In this document: positions 28,574-37,507 of the stretch, one piece after another
Layout of the letters: the number at the start of each line of letters is the position of its first letter
Numbering within the stretch: the first letter of the stretch is position 1
Notes under the pieces: model-generated
Database searches by the model: none
Told to the model about the DNA's origin: nothing
Seen by the model: only the letters and a program-made list of their open reading frames with translations
Assembly (NCBI GenBank): GCA_910584245.1
Contig: CAJTZF010000005.1
Span: forward strand, 96,402-160,401
Reading direction: 5' to 3'
Origin: an uncultured Eubacterium sp.
GTDB taxonomy: Bacteria > Bacillota > Clostridia > Lachnospirales > Lachnospiraceae
Length of the DNA stretch: 64,000 bases
Position numbers and translations under genes: made by a program

Positions 28574-29707
28574 ATGTTTTGGCATGTATTTCAGTATGTA
28601 ATAAAATGTATGTTCCGGGCAAAGGAGATTATTTTCTGGGGATTTGTTTTTCCGTTCGCCTTGTCAACATTTATGTACCTGGCTTTTGGCGGTATTTTTG
28701 AGGCGACGGAAAAATTTCATGTAATTCCTGCGGCTGTTGTGGACCAAGGGGAAAATCCGATGATGGACCATATATTGTCAGAGCTTTCGAAGGAAGGCGA
28801 AAACCAAATGCTTCATATACAAAAGGCGGATGAGCAGGAGGCGGAACGGCTTTTGGACGAGGAAAAAGTTGAGGGCATTATATATGTCGCGCCGGAAAGC
28901 CATCTGAAAGTGAAAGAAAATGGGATGGAAGAAACGGTTCTCCAGATGATGCTCCAGCAAATCCGGCAAAATGAACGTGCGATACAGGACGTTGCCGCCG
29001 AACATCCGGAAAAAGTGCAGAAAGCGGTGGAGGTTATTCGCAGCGGGGTGAGTTACGCCAGCAGAAAAAATTACGGTTCTGGTAACCAGGATAATGTGGT
29101 CAATTATTTTTATGCGGTTTTTGCCATGACATGTCTCTACGCCAGTTTTGCCAGCTGTGACCGGACGTGCAAAGTGCAGGCGGATGTGTCTTTTCTAGGC
29201 CAGCGCCGGAATGTGACGCCCACTCACAAAGGGACGATTATTTTGACGGAATTTCTCGCCTGCGAGTGTATGCAATTTATGTTTTCCTGCCTGTTATTTA
29301 TATATTTAAAATTTGTGCTCGGCATTGAGGTAGGGGATAAATACGGCTGTATTTTGCTTGTTTTGCTGCTCGGAACCAGCCTGGGAACTATGCTTGGAAT
29401 TTTTATCGGTTCGCTGCCCAGGGCGGGGGAGGGAATTAAAGTGGGAATACTGGTAAGTATAACACTGTTTCTTTGTGCGTGCAGTGATCTGATGGTTCAG
29501 GGAATACGCGACTGGATTGAGCGCTATATCCCGTTATTTAATGATATTAATCCCGCGGCGCTCATCTGTGATTCTTTCTACGCCCTGAACGTGTATGAGA
29601 CTTATGGGCGGTTCACCGGAAATATGATGATACTGGCAGGGATTACGTTAGCGCTGGCGGTCGTTAGTTTCTTTATGGTAAGGAGGAGCAGATATGCAAG
29701 TTTATAA
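28574..29707 (+). CDS. ABC-2 type permease subunit (first)
   Basis: 377 residues. One membrane helix near residues 18-40, an extracytoplasmic domain of about 140 residues (AAVVDQGENPMMDHILSEL onward, the usual form for this family), then five helices at the C-terminus (about 180-375). This is the YhaP/YhfK-like ABC-2 layout. It overlaps the next permease gene by 14 bp, which suggests a heterodimeric membrane channel with the preceding ATPase. The substrate is unknown. Confidence 0.88.
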   Translation: MFWHVFQYVIKCMFRAKEIIFWGFVFPFALSTFMYLAFGGIFEATEKFHVIPAAVVDQGENPMMDHILSELSKEGENQMLHIQKADEQEAERLLDEEKVEGIIYVAPESHLKVKENGMEETVLQMMLQQIRQNERAIQDVAAEHPEKVQKAVEVIRSGVSYASRKNYGSGNQDNVVNYFYAVFAMTCLYASFASCDRTCKVQADVSFLGQRRNVTPTHKGTIILTEFLACECMQFMFSCLLFIYLKFVLGIEVGDKYGCILLVLLLGTSLGTMLGIFIGSLPRAGEGIKVGILVSITLFLCACSDLMVQGIRDWIERYIPLFNDINPAALICDSFYALNVYETYGRFTGNMMILAGITLALAVVSFFMVRRSRYASL

Positions 29708-30836
29708 GTGTTTCTTTCGTATACTGGGCAAGCAGAAGGGACAGATTATCTTATATTTAAGTATTTTTCTAACCGTCTCTATGCTGGTGTCGATCCAGGG
29801 AAGTGATTCCAAGGAGATAAAATTCGAGGCGTCTTCTTATAACTTTGCCGTATTTGACCGGGATCGTTCTGAGGTTAGCGAAGGGTTGGCCAAATATTTG
29901 TCCAGAGATAATGAAAGAAAAGAAATCGAGGATGAAAGGGAGACGGTCCAGGATGAATTATATAACCGCAATATTGTATGTGCGGTCCGCATCCCCGAAG
30001 GGTTTGCAGAGGCAGTACAGGAGGGCGGGGAAGTGAACATGCCTGAAATCGTTTCTGTGCCGGGGACGGTATACGGTGAAGTATTTGAGCAGAAAGTAAA
30101 TGGATATATAAGAATTCTTTGCAGCTATCTTGCCGGAGGATTTTCAGAGGGGGAAGCGGTAGAAAAAACAGGAAGCGCGCTGGCCGAACAAGTGGAAGTT
30201 AAACTGGCTGACAGCCGGAACGATGGTACGCGTTCTAAGATGTATTACTACTTTCAGACGCTGCCGTATATTTATATTGCGATTTGTATCGTTGCCATTG
30301 GGCCAATTTTGATTATATTTAATAAAAAGGACGTCCGGGACCGGATACACAGCTCGTCGTATCCGATGAACCGGATTAACCTGGAGTTATATGCCGGCAT
30401 GGTAGTGACTGCATTTTCCCTGCTGGCAATTCATCTGGTTATGGTTATCCTTTGCCGGGTTGATGTGTTTTCCCTGAAGGGCCTGCTATTTGTAATAAAT
30501 GAGAGTTGTTTTCTTATCGTCTCTCTGGGCATTACGTTTCTAATTGGGCAAATTGCGAAAAGTTACACGGTGCTTTCCATGATTTCCAATATTGTTGGCC
30601 TCGGCCTGAGCTTTCTCGGAGGCGTCTTTGTTCCGCTTGAGCTGATGGGTGACGGGATGGTGAAGGTGGCGCATTTCCTGCCTTCCTACTGGTATATCCG
30701 GGCTTGCGGATGGATTGATACCTTTTTGTCCGGCGATTCTTTCGTACCACTCGCGGGATTTATGGGGATGCAGCTCTTATTCGGGGCGGCCTTCATCAGT
30801 GCGGGACTGGCGTGGGCCAAGCGGAAAAAAAGCTGA
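29694..30836 (+). CDS. ABC-2 type permease subunit (second)
   Basis: 380 residues with the same design as its neighbour: an N-terminal helix (about 15-32), an extracytoplasmic domain beginning NFAVFDRDRSEVSEGLAKYL, then five C-terminal helices (about 185-370) with ISNIVGLGLSFLGGVFVP. It ends 10 bp from the convergent trkA gene. No clear terminator hairpin is seen between them. Confidence 0.88.
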   Translation: MQVYKCFFRILGKQKGQIILYLSIFLTVSMLVSIQGSDSKEIKFEASSYNFAVFDRDRSEVSEGLAKYLSRDNERKEIEDERETVQDELYNRNIVCAVRIPEGFAEAVQEGGEVNMPEIVSVPGTVYGEVFEQKVNGYIRILCSYLAGGFSEGEAVEKTGSALAEQVEVKLADSRNDGTRSKMYYYFQTLPYIYIAICIVAIGPILIIFNKKDVRDRIHSSSYPMNRINLELYAGMVVTAFSLLAIHLVMVILCRVDVFSLKGLLFVINESCFLIVSLGITFLIGQIAKSYTVLSMISNIVGLGLSFLGGVFVPLELMGDGMVKVAHFLPSYWYIRACGWIDTFLSGDSFVPLAGFMGMQLLFGAAFISAGLAWAKRKKS

Positions 30837-30846
30837 TGGAGTGCAG

Positions 30847-31506
30847 TTATTCGTGGCTTGTTTTTGCCGATAGTTTAAATACGTGTTTCGATTTGCCGAT
30901 GACTACAATGTGGTCGTCGGCCAGGAACCGGTAATCGCCCTGGGGCATCGGGTCAATGTGTTCTCCATTTTTGATGGCAATAATATTGACGTAGTATTGC
31001 TGGCGGACGTTGATTTCAATAATGGACTGTCCCACCCATTCGGGGATAATCGGGATTTCAAAGATCGAGCAGTCGGACGTCAGTTCAATATAGTCGAAAA
31101 TATTTGTCGCATTGTACCGCACGGCAAGATTTTCCGCGATTTCCCTTTCCGGGAAAAAGACTTCATCCGCTCCGATTTTTTTTAAGAAGTCTGCCTGGCG
31201 GGACTGTTTTGCTTTTGACACAACGTAAGTCGCCCCCATTTCTTTGAGCAGGGATGTAATTTCGAGGGAGGAGTAAAAATTTTCCCCGATGGCGACAAAA
31301 CAGATGTCAAAATTGTTGACGCCAATGCTTTTCAGTACTGCGGGGTTCGTGCAGTCGCCTGCGATGGCGTCGTTAAAAATTGTCGATAGTTCCTGAATGC
31401 GTTCCTCGTCTTTGTCGATAATCATGACGTCATTTCCGAGCTCCTGCATTTTCTGGGCAAGATGGCAGCCAAGCGTCCCCATGCCGATCACTAAAATAGA
31501 TTTCAT
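30847..31506 (-). CDS. Potassium uptake regulatory subunit, TrkA/KtrA family
   Basis: 219 residues. Cytoplasmic RCK subunit that gates the TrkH/KtrB channel by nucleotide binding. The N-terminal Rossmann domain has GMGTLGCHLAQ and an acidic residue at the end of strand 2 (IIDKDEERI) that prefers NAD(H) or ATP/ADP. The RCK_C (TrkA_C) domain spans about 140-219. It lies 45 bp downstream of the channel gene. In Firmicutes such subunits are often bound by c-di-AMP through RCK_C; I cannot tell whether this one is. Confidence 0.93.
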   Translation of the reverse strand: MKSILVIGMGTLGCHLAQKMQELGNDVMIIDKDEERIQELSTIFNDAIAGDCTNPAVLKSIGVNNFDICFVAIGENFYSSLEITSLLKEMGATYVVSKAKQSRQADFLKKIGADEVFFPEREIAENLAVRYNATNIFDYIELTSDCSIFEIPIIPEWVGQSIIEINVRQQYYVNIIAIKNGEHIDPMPQGDYRFLADDHIVVIGKSKHVFKLSAKTSHE

Positions 31507-31551
31507 TGTGCAACCTCATTTCTTTGTTGTTGTATTTCTTTAATTTAACAT

Positions 31552-32895
31552 TTATCCAATTAGGATTTTTTCCTTCGGCCGTTTTAGGGGCGGCTTTTTA
31601 TCCAATTCCCCAAATACGAGCATCAGGGAGAAACCGCCGATTCTTCCGCTGAACATAAGCAGTATGAGCAGGATGTGGGAGGCGGTTCCGAGCGCCGGGG
31701 TGATTCCCATCGTCACGCCTACGGTACAGGCGCCGGATATCACTTCAAACAGTGTAGTGGACAGATCCAGTCCCTCTATATGGCAGATCAGCATCGCGCC
31801 CACAAGGACATAGGTCAGATATACGACGACGATAACCGCCGCCTGTTTTACTAAATCTTTGCCGAGGCGTTTTTTAAAAATAGTGCTATCGGAGTTTCCG
31901 CGCGACATAGAAGCCATAGCAATAAAGATGACAGCGATTGTAGTTGTTTTAATGCCGCCAGCCGTGGAGCCGGGACTTCCGCCAATCATCATGAGTGTGT
32001 CGGAAAGCAGCACGGAGGACGGCGACATCTGGCTGTAGTCAATCGTATTGAAACCGGCCGTCCGCATCGTGGTTGAGGCAAAAAAGGATTGCAGTATACG
32101 GCTGCCGGTTCCGCTGTCTTTCATGGAATATTCCGATTCAAAAAAGAAGAATCCGATTGTGCCGATTACGAGTAAAAGGGCGGTTACGATTAGTATAAGC
32201 TTTGAGTGCAGGGAATAGCAGCGGAAATTCAGCTTATTTTTCAAAATATCTTCCCACACAAGGAATCCGATTCCCCCCAGAATAATAAGCGCCGCCAAAG
32301 TCAGGTTGACGAGCCAGTCATCCTGCCAGGCGGTAAAGGAGGAAAACGCCTCGTACTTTCCCATCAGGTCGAAACCGGCATTGCAAAAAGCCGAGATCGA
32401 GTGGAATATGGCAAAATAGATGCCGGTCCCCAGTCCCATGCGGGGAATAAAGCGTATGGACAGTAAGAGAGCCCCCGCTGTCTCGATGACTGCTGTTCCG
32501 ATAAGAATTCGCTGGATAAGCTTTACCATGCCGCCGACCTGGAGATTTCCGGCCGCCTGCATAAGAACCTTCCGTTCCTGCATGCGGAGCTTCTTTTTGA
32601 GAAAAATAAATACCATAGAAATAACAGTCATAAGCCCGATGCCGCCGATCTGTATCATGACAAGGATGACAAGCTGGCCGAAAAGGGACCAGTTTGTGTA
32701 TGTGTCGGCGATGATCAGTCCGGTCACACACGTGGCGCTGGTCGAGGTAAACAGTGCATCCAATGGACTGGTCCACTGCCCCATACGGGAAGACACGGGA
32801 AGGCAGAGCAGGACCGTGCCGGTGAGGATGACGAGAATAAAGCTCAGGGCGATGATCCTCGTAGGACTGATTCGGTACATCCATTTATAAAACAT
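31552..32895 (-). CDS. Potassium transporter, TrkH/KtrB family
   Basis: 447 residues, the length of KtrB-type subunits. Four membrane-pore-membrane repeats; the selectivity-filter loops can be seen as TSATCVTGL, HSISAFCNAGFD, GGSPGSTAGGIK and SGACTVGVTMG, each with the conserved filter glycine. Together with the following TrkA/KtrA gene it forms the K+ (possibly Na+-coupled) uptake system. It diverges from rpsO with a 206 bp gap. Confidence 0.94.
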   Translation of the reverse strand: MFYKWMYRISPTRIIALSFILVILTGTVLLCLPVSSRMGQWTSPLDALFTSTSATCVTGLIIADTYTNWSLFGQLVILVMIQIGGIGLMTVISMVFIFLKKKLRMQERKVLMQAAGNLQVGGMVKLIQRILIGTAVIETAGALLLSIRFIPRMGLGTGIYFAIFHSISAFCNAGFDLMGKYEAFSSFTAWQDDWLVNLTLAALIILGGIGFLVWEDILKNKLNFRCYSLHSKLILIVTALLLVIGTIGFFFFESEYSMKDSGTGSRILQSFFASTTMRTAGFNTIDYSQMSPSSVLLSDTLMMIGGSPGSTAGGIKTTTIAVIFIAMASMSRGNSDSTIFKKRLGKDLVKQAAVIVVVYLTYVLVGAMLICHIEGLDLSTTLFEVISGACTVGVTMGITPALGTASHILLILLMFSGRIGGFSLMLVFGELDKKPPLKRPKEKILIG

Positions 32896-32977
32896 AATTG
32901 ATAGGTAACCTCCTTGCTATTTTAACAATTATTCTATTCTTTTATTGTAAAAAATGCAAGAAAAGATTGTTTAGAAC

Positions 32978-33006
32978 TTTACATATTTCCAGTTTTGTGA
33001 TAATAT
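32978..33006 (+). promoter_or_regulatory. Promoter of rpsO
   Basis: TTTACA at 32978-32983 and TAATAT at 33001-33006 are separated by 17 bp. Transcription would start near 33013. Confidence 0.75.
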
Positions 33007-33018
33007 GATTACGTTAAG

Positions 33019-33060
33019 AAGAACCAGTACTCAGAATCAGGATCACTCCGACCGGTTCTT
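33019..33060 (+). promoter_or_regulatory. Structured rpsO leader, possible S15 autoregulation site
   Basis: AAGAACC at 33019-33025 pairs with GGTTCTT at 33054-33060 and encloses further pairing such as GGA/TCC. There is no T run after it, so it is not a terminator. It begins right after the predicted transcript start. Firmicute rpsO leaders often bind S15; assignment here rests only on position and shape. Confidence 0.4.
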
Positions 33061-33101
33061 AGTAATTGGCATTTATAAAATAATATGGAGGTACATCAGA
33101 C

Positions 33102-33368
33102 ATGATGACGACAGAGAGAAAAGCAGAAATCATAAAGGAATACGGAAGGACACCGAGTGATACGGGTTCGCCGGAGGTGCAGGTTGCCCTCTTGACGGAG
33201 AGAATTAATGTATTGACAGAGCATTTAAAGGAGAACAAGAAAGATCATCACTCACGCCGGGGTCTTTTGAAAATGGTTGGTAAGAGACGTGGACTTCTGG
33301 ATTATTTGAAGCGTACGGATCTGGAAGGCTACCGTACCTTGATTGCAAGGCTTGGATTAAGAAAGTAA
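33102..33368 (+). CDS. rpsO: 30S ribosomal protein S15
   Basis: 88 residues, exact family length. Primary 16S rRNA binder that nucleates the platform of the 30S subunit. Diagnostic stretches are [16 protein letters not shown] and [25 protein letters not shown] lies 10 nt upstream of ATG 33102. A terminator follows, and pnp, its usual neighbour in bacteria, is 7.4 kb away. Confidence 0.98.
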   Translation: MMTTERKAEIIKEYGRTPSDTGSPEVQVALLTERINVLTEHLKENKKDHHSRRGLLKMVGKRRGLLDYLKRTDLEGYRTLIARLGLRK

Positions 33369-33398
33369 TGATTGCCCTTCGGGGGCAGTAAGTTTAGA

Positions 33399-33445
33399 AA
33401 TGATAGTGAACCGGGTATGTTATCCGCTGTTACACTATCATTTTT
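33399..33445 (+). terminator. Intrinsic terminator after rpsO
   Basis: AATGATAGTG at 33399-33408 pairs perfectly with CACTATCATT at 33433-33442, followed by T residues. A smaller hairpin, TTGCCC/GGGGCAG, sits at about 33372-33388. Confidence 0.85.
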
Positions 33446-33472
33446 GACTATGTGGCAGTATTTACTGTGTAA

Positions 33473-33547
33473 GTCCCGGCCAGCGGCTATACGTTGCTGG
33501 ACGGGCAGGATGCTATGAAGATCTTGCAGGAGATGGGAAGCAGATGA
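33473..33547 (+). other. Possible 3' remnant of a lost gene before the HD-GYP regulator
   Basis: After a TAA at 33470-33472 a frame reads 24 codons (about VPASGYTLLDGQDAMKILQE then MGSR) and ends in a TGA that overlaps the ATG at 33544 in the ATGA manner of coupled genes. The text resembles part of a receiver domain (GYx..DGxEALxxL). It has no start codon or ribosome site of its own. It may mark a deletion or insertion junction. Confidence 0.3.
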
Positions 33548-34611
33548 AATATATAATATTAGTCGTAGACGATGATAAGACGAATTTAACTTTGGCGCAA
33601 AAAATTCTTACGCCGCAATACCGTATCGCTGCTACCAATTCCGGGAAAGCGGCTCTAAAGTACTTAGAAAACAACCGCCCGGATTTGATACTATTGGATA
33701 TCAACATGCCGGAGATGAATGGTTTTGAAGTATTAGAACAGATTTTACAAAAGGAGGAGACGGCATCCATACCCGTTATATTTCTGACGGCAGACAACCA
33801 GGCGGACACAGAGATCAAATGCTTTCAGATGGGGGCGGTGGATTTCGTCGGAAAACCGTTTATACCCGATGTTTTGATTAGCCGGGTCAGCAAGACGATC
33901 GAACTGGAGCAGTATCGGAGCAATCTGGAAAAGATGGTAAAAGAACAGGCGGAAATGCTGATGGAAGACGCCAAACGATTTTCTAGCATACAGGATTCTG
34001 TGATCGCCGGCATGGCGAACCTAATCGAGAGCCGGGATGGCAGTACGGGAAAACATGTGAAGAATACACAGATTTATGTGAAGATGATCGCCGATGAGCT
34101 GTATAAGCGGAAGTTATTTCCGAACGAGCTGACGGAAAGCCTTATTGAAGATATCCGAAAGGCGGCGCCGCTCCACGACGTGGGGAAAATTAAAGTGCCC
34201 GATGCCGTATTGATGAAAGCCGGCAAGCTGACGGAAGAGGAATTTGAGACAATGAAATTGCACACGACTTATAGCGAAGAAATCATCAAAACGATTATCG
34301 GCGATGTGAAGGATGAGGATTATGTGAAAGTGGTCGAGGACATCGCGATGTACCATCATGAGCGCTGGGACGGAAGCGGGTATCCGACCGGGCTGCGGGG
34401 AGAAAATATTCCGCTTTCGGCCCGGATTATGGCAGTGGCGGACGTGTTTGATGCCCTGTATGAGGAGCGGGTTTATAAGCCGCCAGTGCGTCCGCTTGAG
34501 CGGATTATGCAGATTATGATGGAAGGCAGGGGAACGCAGTTTGACCCTGTTATCATTGATGTATTTATGGAAATGATTCCGGTTATAAGGGAGACATTGA
34601 ACCTTACATAG
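33544..34611 (+). CDS. Response regulator with HD-GYP output (c-di-GMP phosphodiesterase)
   Basis: 355 residues. Receiver domain 1-120: acidic pocket VVDDDKTN, phosphoacceptor D52 (LILLDINMPEMNGF), Thr in IFLTADN and Lys in FVGKPF. A coiled helix (about 121-150) connects to an HD-GYP domain (about 155-345) with H211-D212 in PLHDVGKIKVP, HHERWDGSGYPTGLRG and DVFDALYEERVYK, so catalytic residues look intact. It is a diffusible phosphodiesterase switched by phosphorylation. It is followed 46 bp later by two hybrid kinases, the likely phosphate donors. Confidence 0.94.
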   Translation: MKYIILVVDDDKTNLTLAQKILTPQYRIAATNSGKAALKYLENNRPDLILLDINMPEMNGFEVLEQILQKEETASIPVIFLTADNQADTEIKCFQMGAVDFVGKPFIPDVLISRVSKTIELEQYRSNLEKMVKEQAEMLMEDAKRFSSIQDSVIAGMANLIESRDGSTGKHVKNTQIYVKMIADELYKRKLFPNELTESLIEDIRKAAPLHDVGKIKVPDAVLMKAGKLTEEEFETMKLHTTYSEEIIKTIIGDVKDEDYVKVVEDIAMYHHERWDGSGYPTGLRGENIPLSARIMAVADVFDALYEERVYKPPVRPLERIMQIMMEGRGTQFDPVIIDVFMEMIPVIRETLNLT

Positions 34612-34657
34612 TATGTTAGGCCGGCAGCGGTCTTTTGGAAAGGGACGGTAGATTACG

Positions 34658-37498
34658 TTGGAAGACAGATGTTATAACGATGAAAAGGGAAAGAAAAAGC
34701 AGGAACGGACGGTGCTGGTCATCAGTTCTTGTTATATGGCTGCCTTGTTTGTGGCGGCCCTGCTCTCAGGCTGGAATCTTTTGGTCAAGGAACTGATTCC
34801 CGCTTCGCTGATTGTCTGCTGGGGCGTCTGTCTCAAAAAATGGCGGACTTACGAGCACCGGGCGGTTGTTATTGCGGTTATGGCCTGGATGAATTTCGTG
34901 ATATTTTCGCTGCATGCGGACAATTTTATTTCAGTTATACCGATTATGTCAGGCCTTATCGTTTTATTGAGTATTTTTTGCAGTACCCGCATTGTCGATT
35001 TGGGAATGATAGCCTCGAACAGCCTGTTTATTTACCACGGGTTTATCGCAAAGACAATTCCGCTCAGTTCCTCCGGGGATATTATGCAGTTGATTTTATA
35101 TGTGCTGTCTGTTTACACCGTTTCCTTTACCGCATGGCTGACGATCCGGATGCGCATGCAGACAAACGAGCAGCTGTATGAAAATATACGCAGTCTGGAG
35201 GCGGCCGAGCAGAGCAAGGACGACTTCATGGTAAATATTTCACATGAAATCCGCACTCCGATTAATGCGGTGTGCGGTATGAGCGAGGCGATCCTGCAAG
35301 AGGATATTCCAGTTGGCGTCAGGAAGGATGTAATTGATATCCAGACAGCGGGAAGGAATCTGCTCTCCACCGTCAGCAATATTCTGGATTATTCGGAGCT
35401 TGAGAGCGGCGAGCTGGAGCTGGCCGAGGAGAGTTATAATATCACCTCTACGATTACGGACATTATTAATATGGCGGTGACGCTGGAAAATGGAAAAAAG
35501 CTTGAGCTCATTGTGGACTGCGATGCAAATCTGCCAAGCAACCTTATGGGAGATGAGCAGAAAATAAGGCGTATAGTCATGAATTTGCTTGAGAATGCAA
35601 TTAAGTTTACGAGGGAGGGCGGTGTTGTCTTCCGCATCTCGAGCAGAAAAGAGGAGTACGGAATCAATCTTGTGGTGAGCGTTAAGGATTCCGGCATCGG
35701 CATTGAGCAGGCGGATTTGGATCGGGTGTTTACGAGGTTCAGCCAGGTGGATTCCAAGCGCAACCGGGAGGAAAGCGGCACCGGGATCGGACTTGCTATC
35801 ACGAAGGCGCTTGTCCGCAAGATGGGTGGATTTATTACCGTAGACAGCGTTCCGGGCATCGGAAGTGAGTTCCAATTCACAATTCCACAGAAGGTACTGG
35901 ATGAGACGCCTATCGTATCGATAAAGAATAAACAGAATTTGTTTGCAGCATGTTATATTAATATGGATAAGTTTAATTATTCTGTTGTGCGGGAAGGGTA
36001 TGAGAGCTGTATCCTTCACATTGCGGAACAGTTTGGGATTATGTTTCGGATATGTAAAAATATTTCGGAGCTGAAACGGCGGATTGAGAGGGAGAATTAT
36101 ACCCATGTGTTTATTAGCTGGGAGGAATATTGTGAGGACCAGAACTATTTTGAACAGCTGACAGAGAAGCACAGCGTTGTATTGATTTTGGATTATGGGC
36201 AGGAGGCACGGGCAGGGAGTAATATGTTGCGTGTCTACAAGCCGTTTACGGTGCTGTCCATAGCGGCGGTCTTTAACGGAAGAAAGGTAATACAGCGGGA
36301 CGAACAGCACAAGGATTTGCGCCACCGCTTTATTGCGCCGGAAGCCAAAGTGCTTGTCGTAGATGACAATGCCATGAATCTGAAAGTAATGGCAAGGCTT
36401 CTTTTGCCATACCAGATCAAGGTGACAATGGCGGGAAGCGGCCAGGAGGCGTTGGACAAACTGGGAGCGATGGAGTTCGACTGCGTATTTTTAGATCATA
36501 TGATGCCGGAGATGGACGGTGTGGAGACGCTGCACAAAATACGGAAGCTGCCGGGTGCGTATTACCAGTCGCTTTCCATCATTGCGTTTACGGCAAATGC
36601 GATTGGCGGGGCCAGGGAGATGTTTTTGTCAGAGGGATTTGATGATTTTATAGCAAAACCGATTGAGCTCAGCGTGTTAGAGCGGATGCTGCGCCGTTAT
36701 ATTCCGGTGCAAAAGCAGATTGTCCTGGACGACGATGGAAAGACCGCGGCCCTTTTTGCGGAAAAGGAAGATTCTTCAAGTGCTGTCGTGCAGGAAGCCG
36801 CTTCTGTTTTTGAATCGGTTTCCGCGGCCGCGGAGGAGAGTGCGGCTGCCGTAGAACAAGAGATGGATTCAGATTCCCATGCGATGGCGGCCCTGAGCCG
36901 GGCCGGCATTGATATCCAGCAGGGAATTTCATATTGCGGCGATAAAGAGGGGTTTCGCGAGATCACCGCTATGTACTACAAAGAGGGGACGAAGCGCAGA
37001 GTCCGGTTGCTGCGGCTGTTTGAAGAGAAAGACTGGAAAAATTATGTTATTGCTGTGCACGCATTGAAAAGTAATTCGAAAGGGATTGGTGCGAATGAAG
37101 TATCGGAGCTCGCCCTCGGTCTGGAAATGGCGGGCAAAGAAAATCGTATTGAGTATATTATGGAGCATCACAGCCAGTTGATGGAACGGCACGATGCCCT
37201 GCTGGACGCTCTTGCGTCAAATACGTTTATTCATCCGGAATCAAACGGAGAGAGCGAGGCACAGGAGACGGGCGGGCATGACTTTGAGGAGCTGCTGGCT
37301 GCCCTTAAGGAGAAGCTGGATGGTTTCGAAAGCGAGGGATTGGACCGTATTTTGGACGAACTCGCGCAGTGCCACATGCCGGATACGGACGTGTCGCTTG
37401 CGGATCTGGTTGAAGGAATCCGGGACAAGGTAAATGATTTTGATTTTCTCGGTGCATTGGAGCAGCTCGGTTTATGGGAAGAAGAGCGGAAAGGATAG
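34658..37498 (+). CDS. Membrane hybrid histidine kinase with receiver and Hpt domains
   Basis: 946 residues. About six membrane helices within residues 20-165 with no extracellular sensor domain. Then HisKA with H196 (NISHEIRTPINAVCGM), HATPase (NLLENAIKFT, DSGIGIEQ, GTGIGLAITKALV), a segment of about 120 residues resembling a degenerate receiver (300-series to 560), a canonical receiver with D613 (FLDHMMPEMDG), an acidic/Ser-Ala linker, and an Hpt domain with H801 (AVHALKSNSKGIG). All steps of a His-Asp-His relay are present, ending in a domain able to pass phosphate to a separate receiver such as the upstream HD-GYP regulator. The start is TTG 34658; no in-frame ATG occurs until inside the first helix. 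It is immediately followed by the next kinase gene. Confidence 0.9.
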   Translation: MEDRCYNDEKGKKKQERTVLVISSCYMAALFVAALLSGWNLLVKELIPASLIVCWGVCLKKWRTYEHRAVVIAVMAWMNFVIFSLHADNFISVIPIMSGLIVLLSIFCSTRIVDLGMIASNSLFIYHGFIAKTIPLSSSGDIMQLILYVLSVYTVSFTAWLTIRMRMQTNEQLYENIRSLEAAEQSKDDFMVNISHEIRTPINAVCGMSEAILQEDIPVGVRKDVIDIQTAGRNLLSTVSNILDYSELESGELELAEESYNITSTITDIINMAVTLENGKKLELIVDCDANLPSNLMGDEQKIRRIVMNLLENAIKFTREGGVVFRISSRKEEYGINLVVSVKDSGIGIEQADLDRVFTRFSQVDSKRNREESGTGIGLAITKALVRKMGGFITVDSVPGIGSEFQFTIPQKVLDETPIVSIKNKQNLFAACYINMDKFNYSVVREGYESCILHIAEQFGIMFRICKNISELKRRIERENYTHVFISWEEYCEDQNYFEQLTEKHSVVLILDYGQEARAGSNMLRVYKPFTVLSIAAVFNGRKVIQRDEQHKDLRHRFIAPEAKVLVVDDNAMNLKVMARLLLPYQIKVTMAGSGQEALDKLGAMEFDCVFLDHMMPEMDGVETLHKIRKLPGAYYQSLSIIAFTANAIGGAREMFLSEGFDDFIAKPIELSVLERMLRRYIPVQKQIVLDDDGKTAALFAEKEDSSSAVVQEAASVFESVSAAAEESAAAVEQEMDSDSHAMAALSRAGIDIQQGISYCGDKEGFREITAMYYKEGTKRRVRLLRLFEEKDWKNYVIAVHALKSNSKGIGANEVSELALGLEMAGKENRIEYIMEHHSQLMERHDALLDALASNTFIHPESNGESEAQETGGHDFEELLAALKEKLDGFESEGLDRILDELAQCHMPDTDVSLADLVEGIRDKVNDFDFLGALEQLGLWEEERKG

Positions 37499-37507
37499 GT
37501 GCAGGTT

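Noticed and set aside
35240..36325. A 361-codon frame antisense to the first hybrid kinase
   Set aside because: The plus-strand kinase has unbroken domains here; the antisense text is low in known motifs and lacks a ribosome site.
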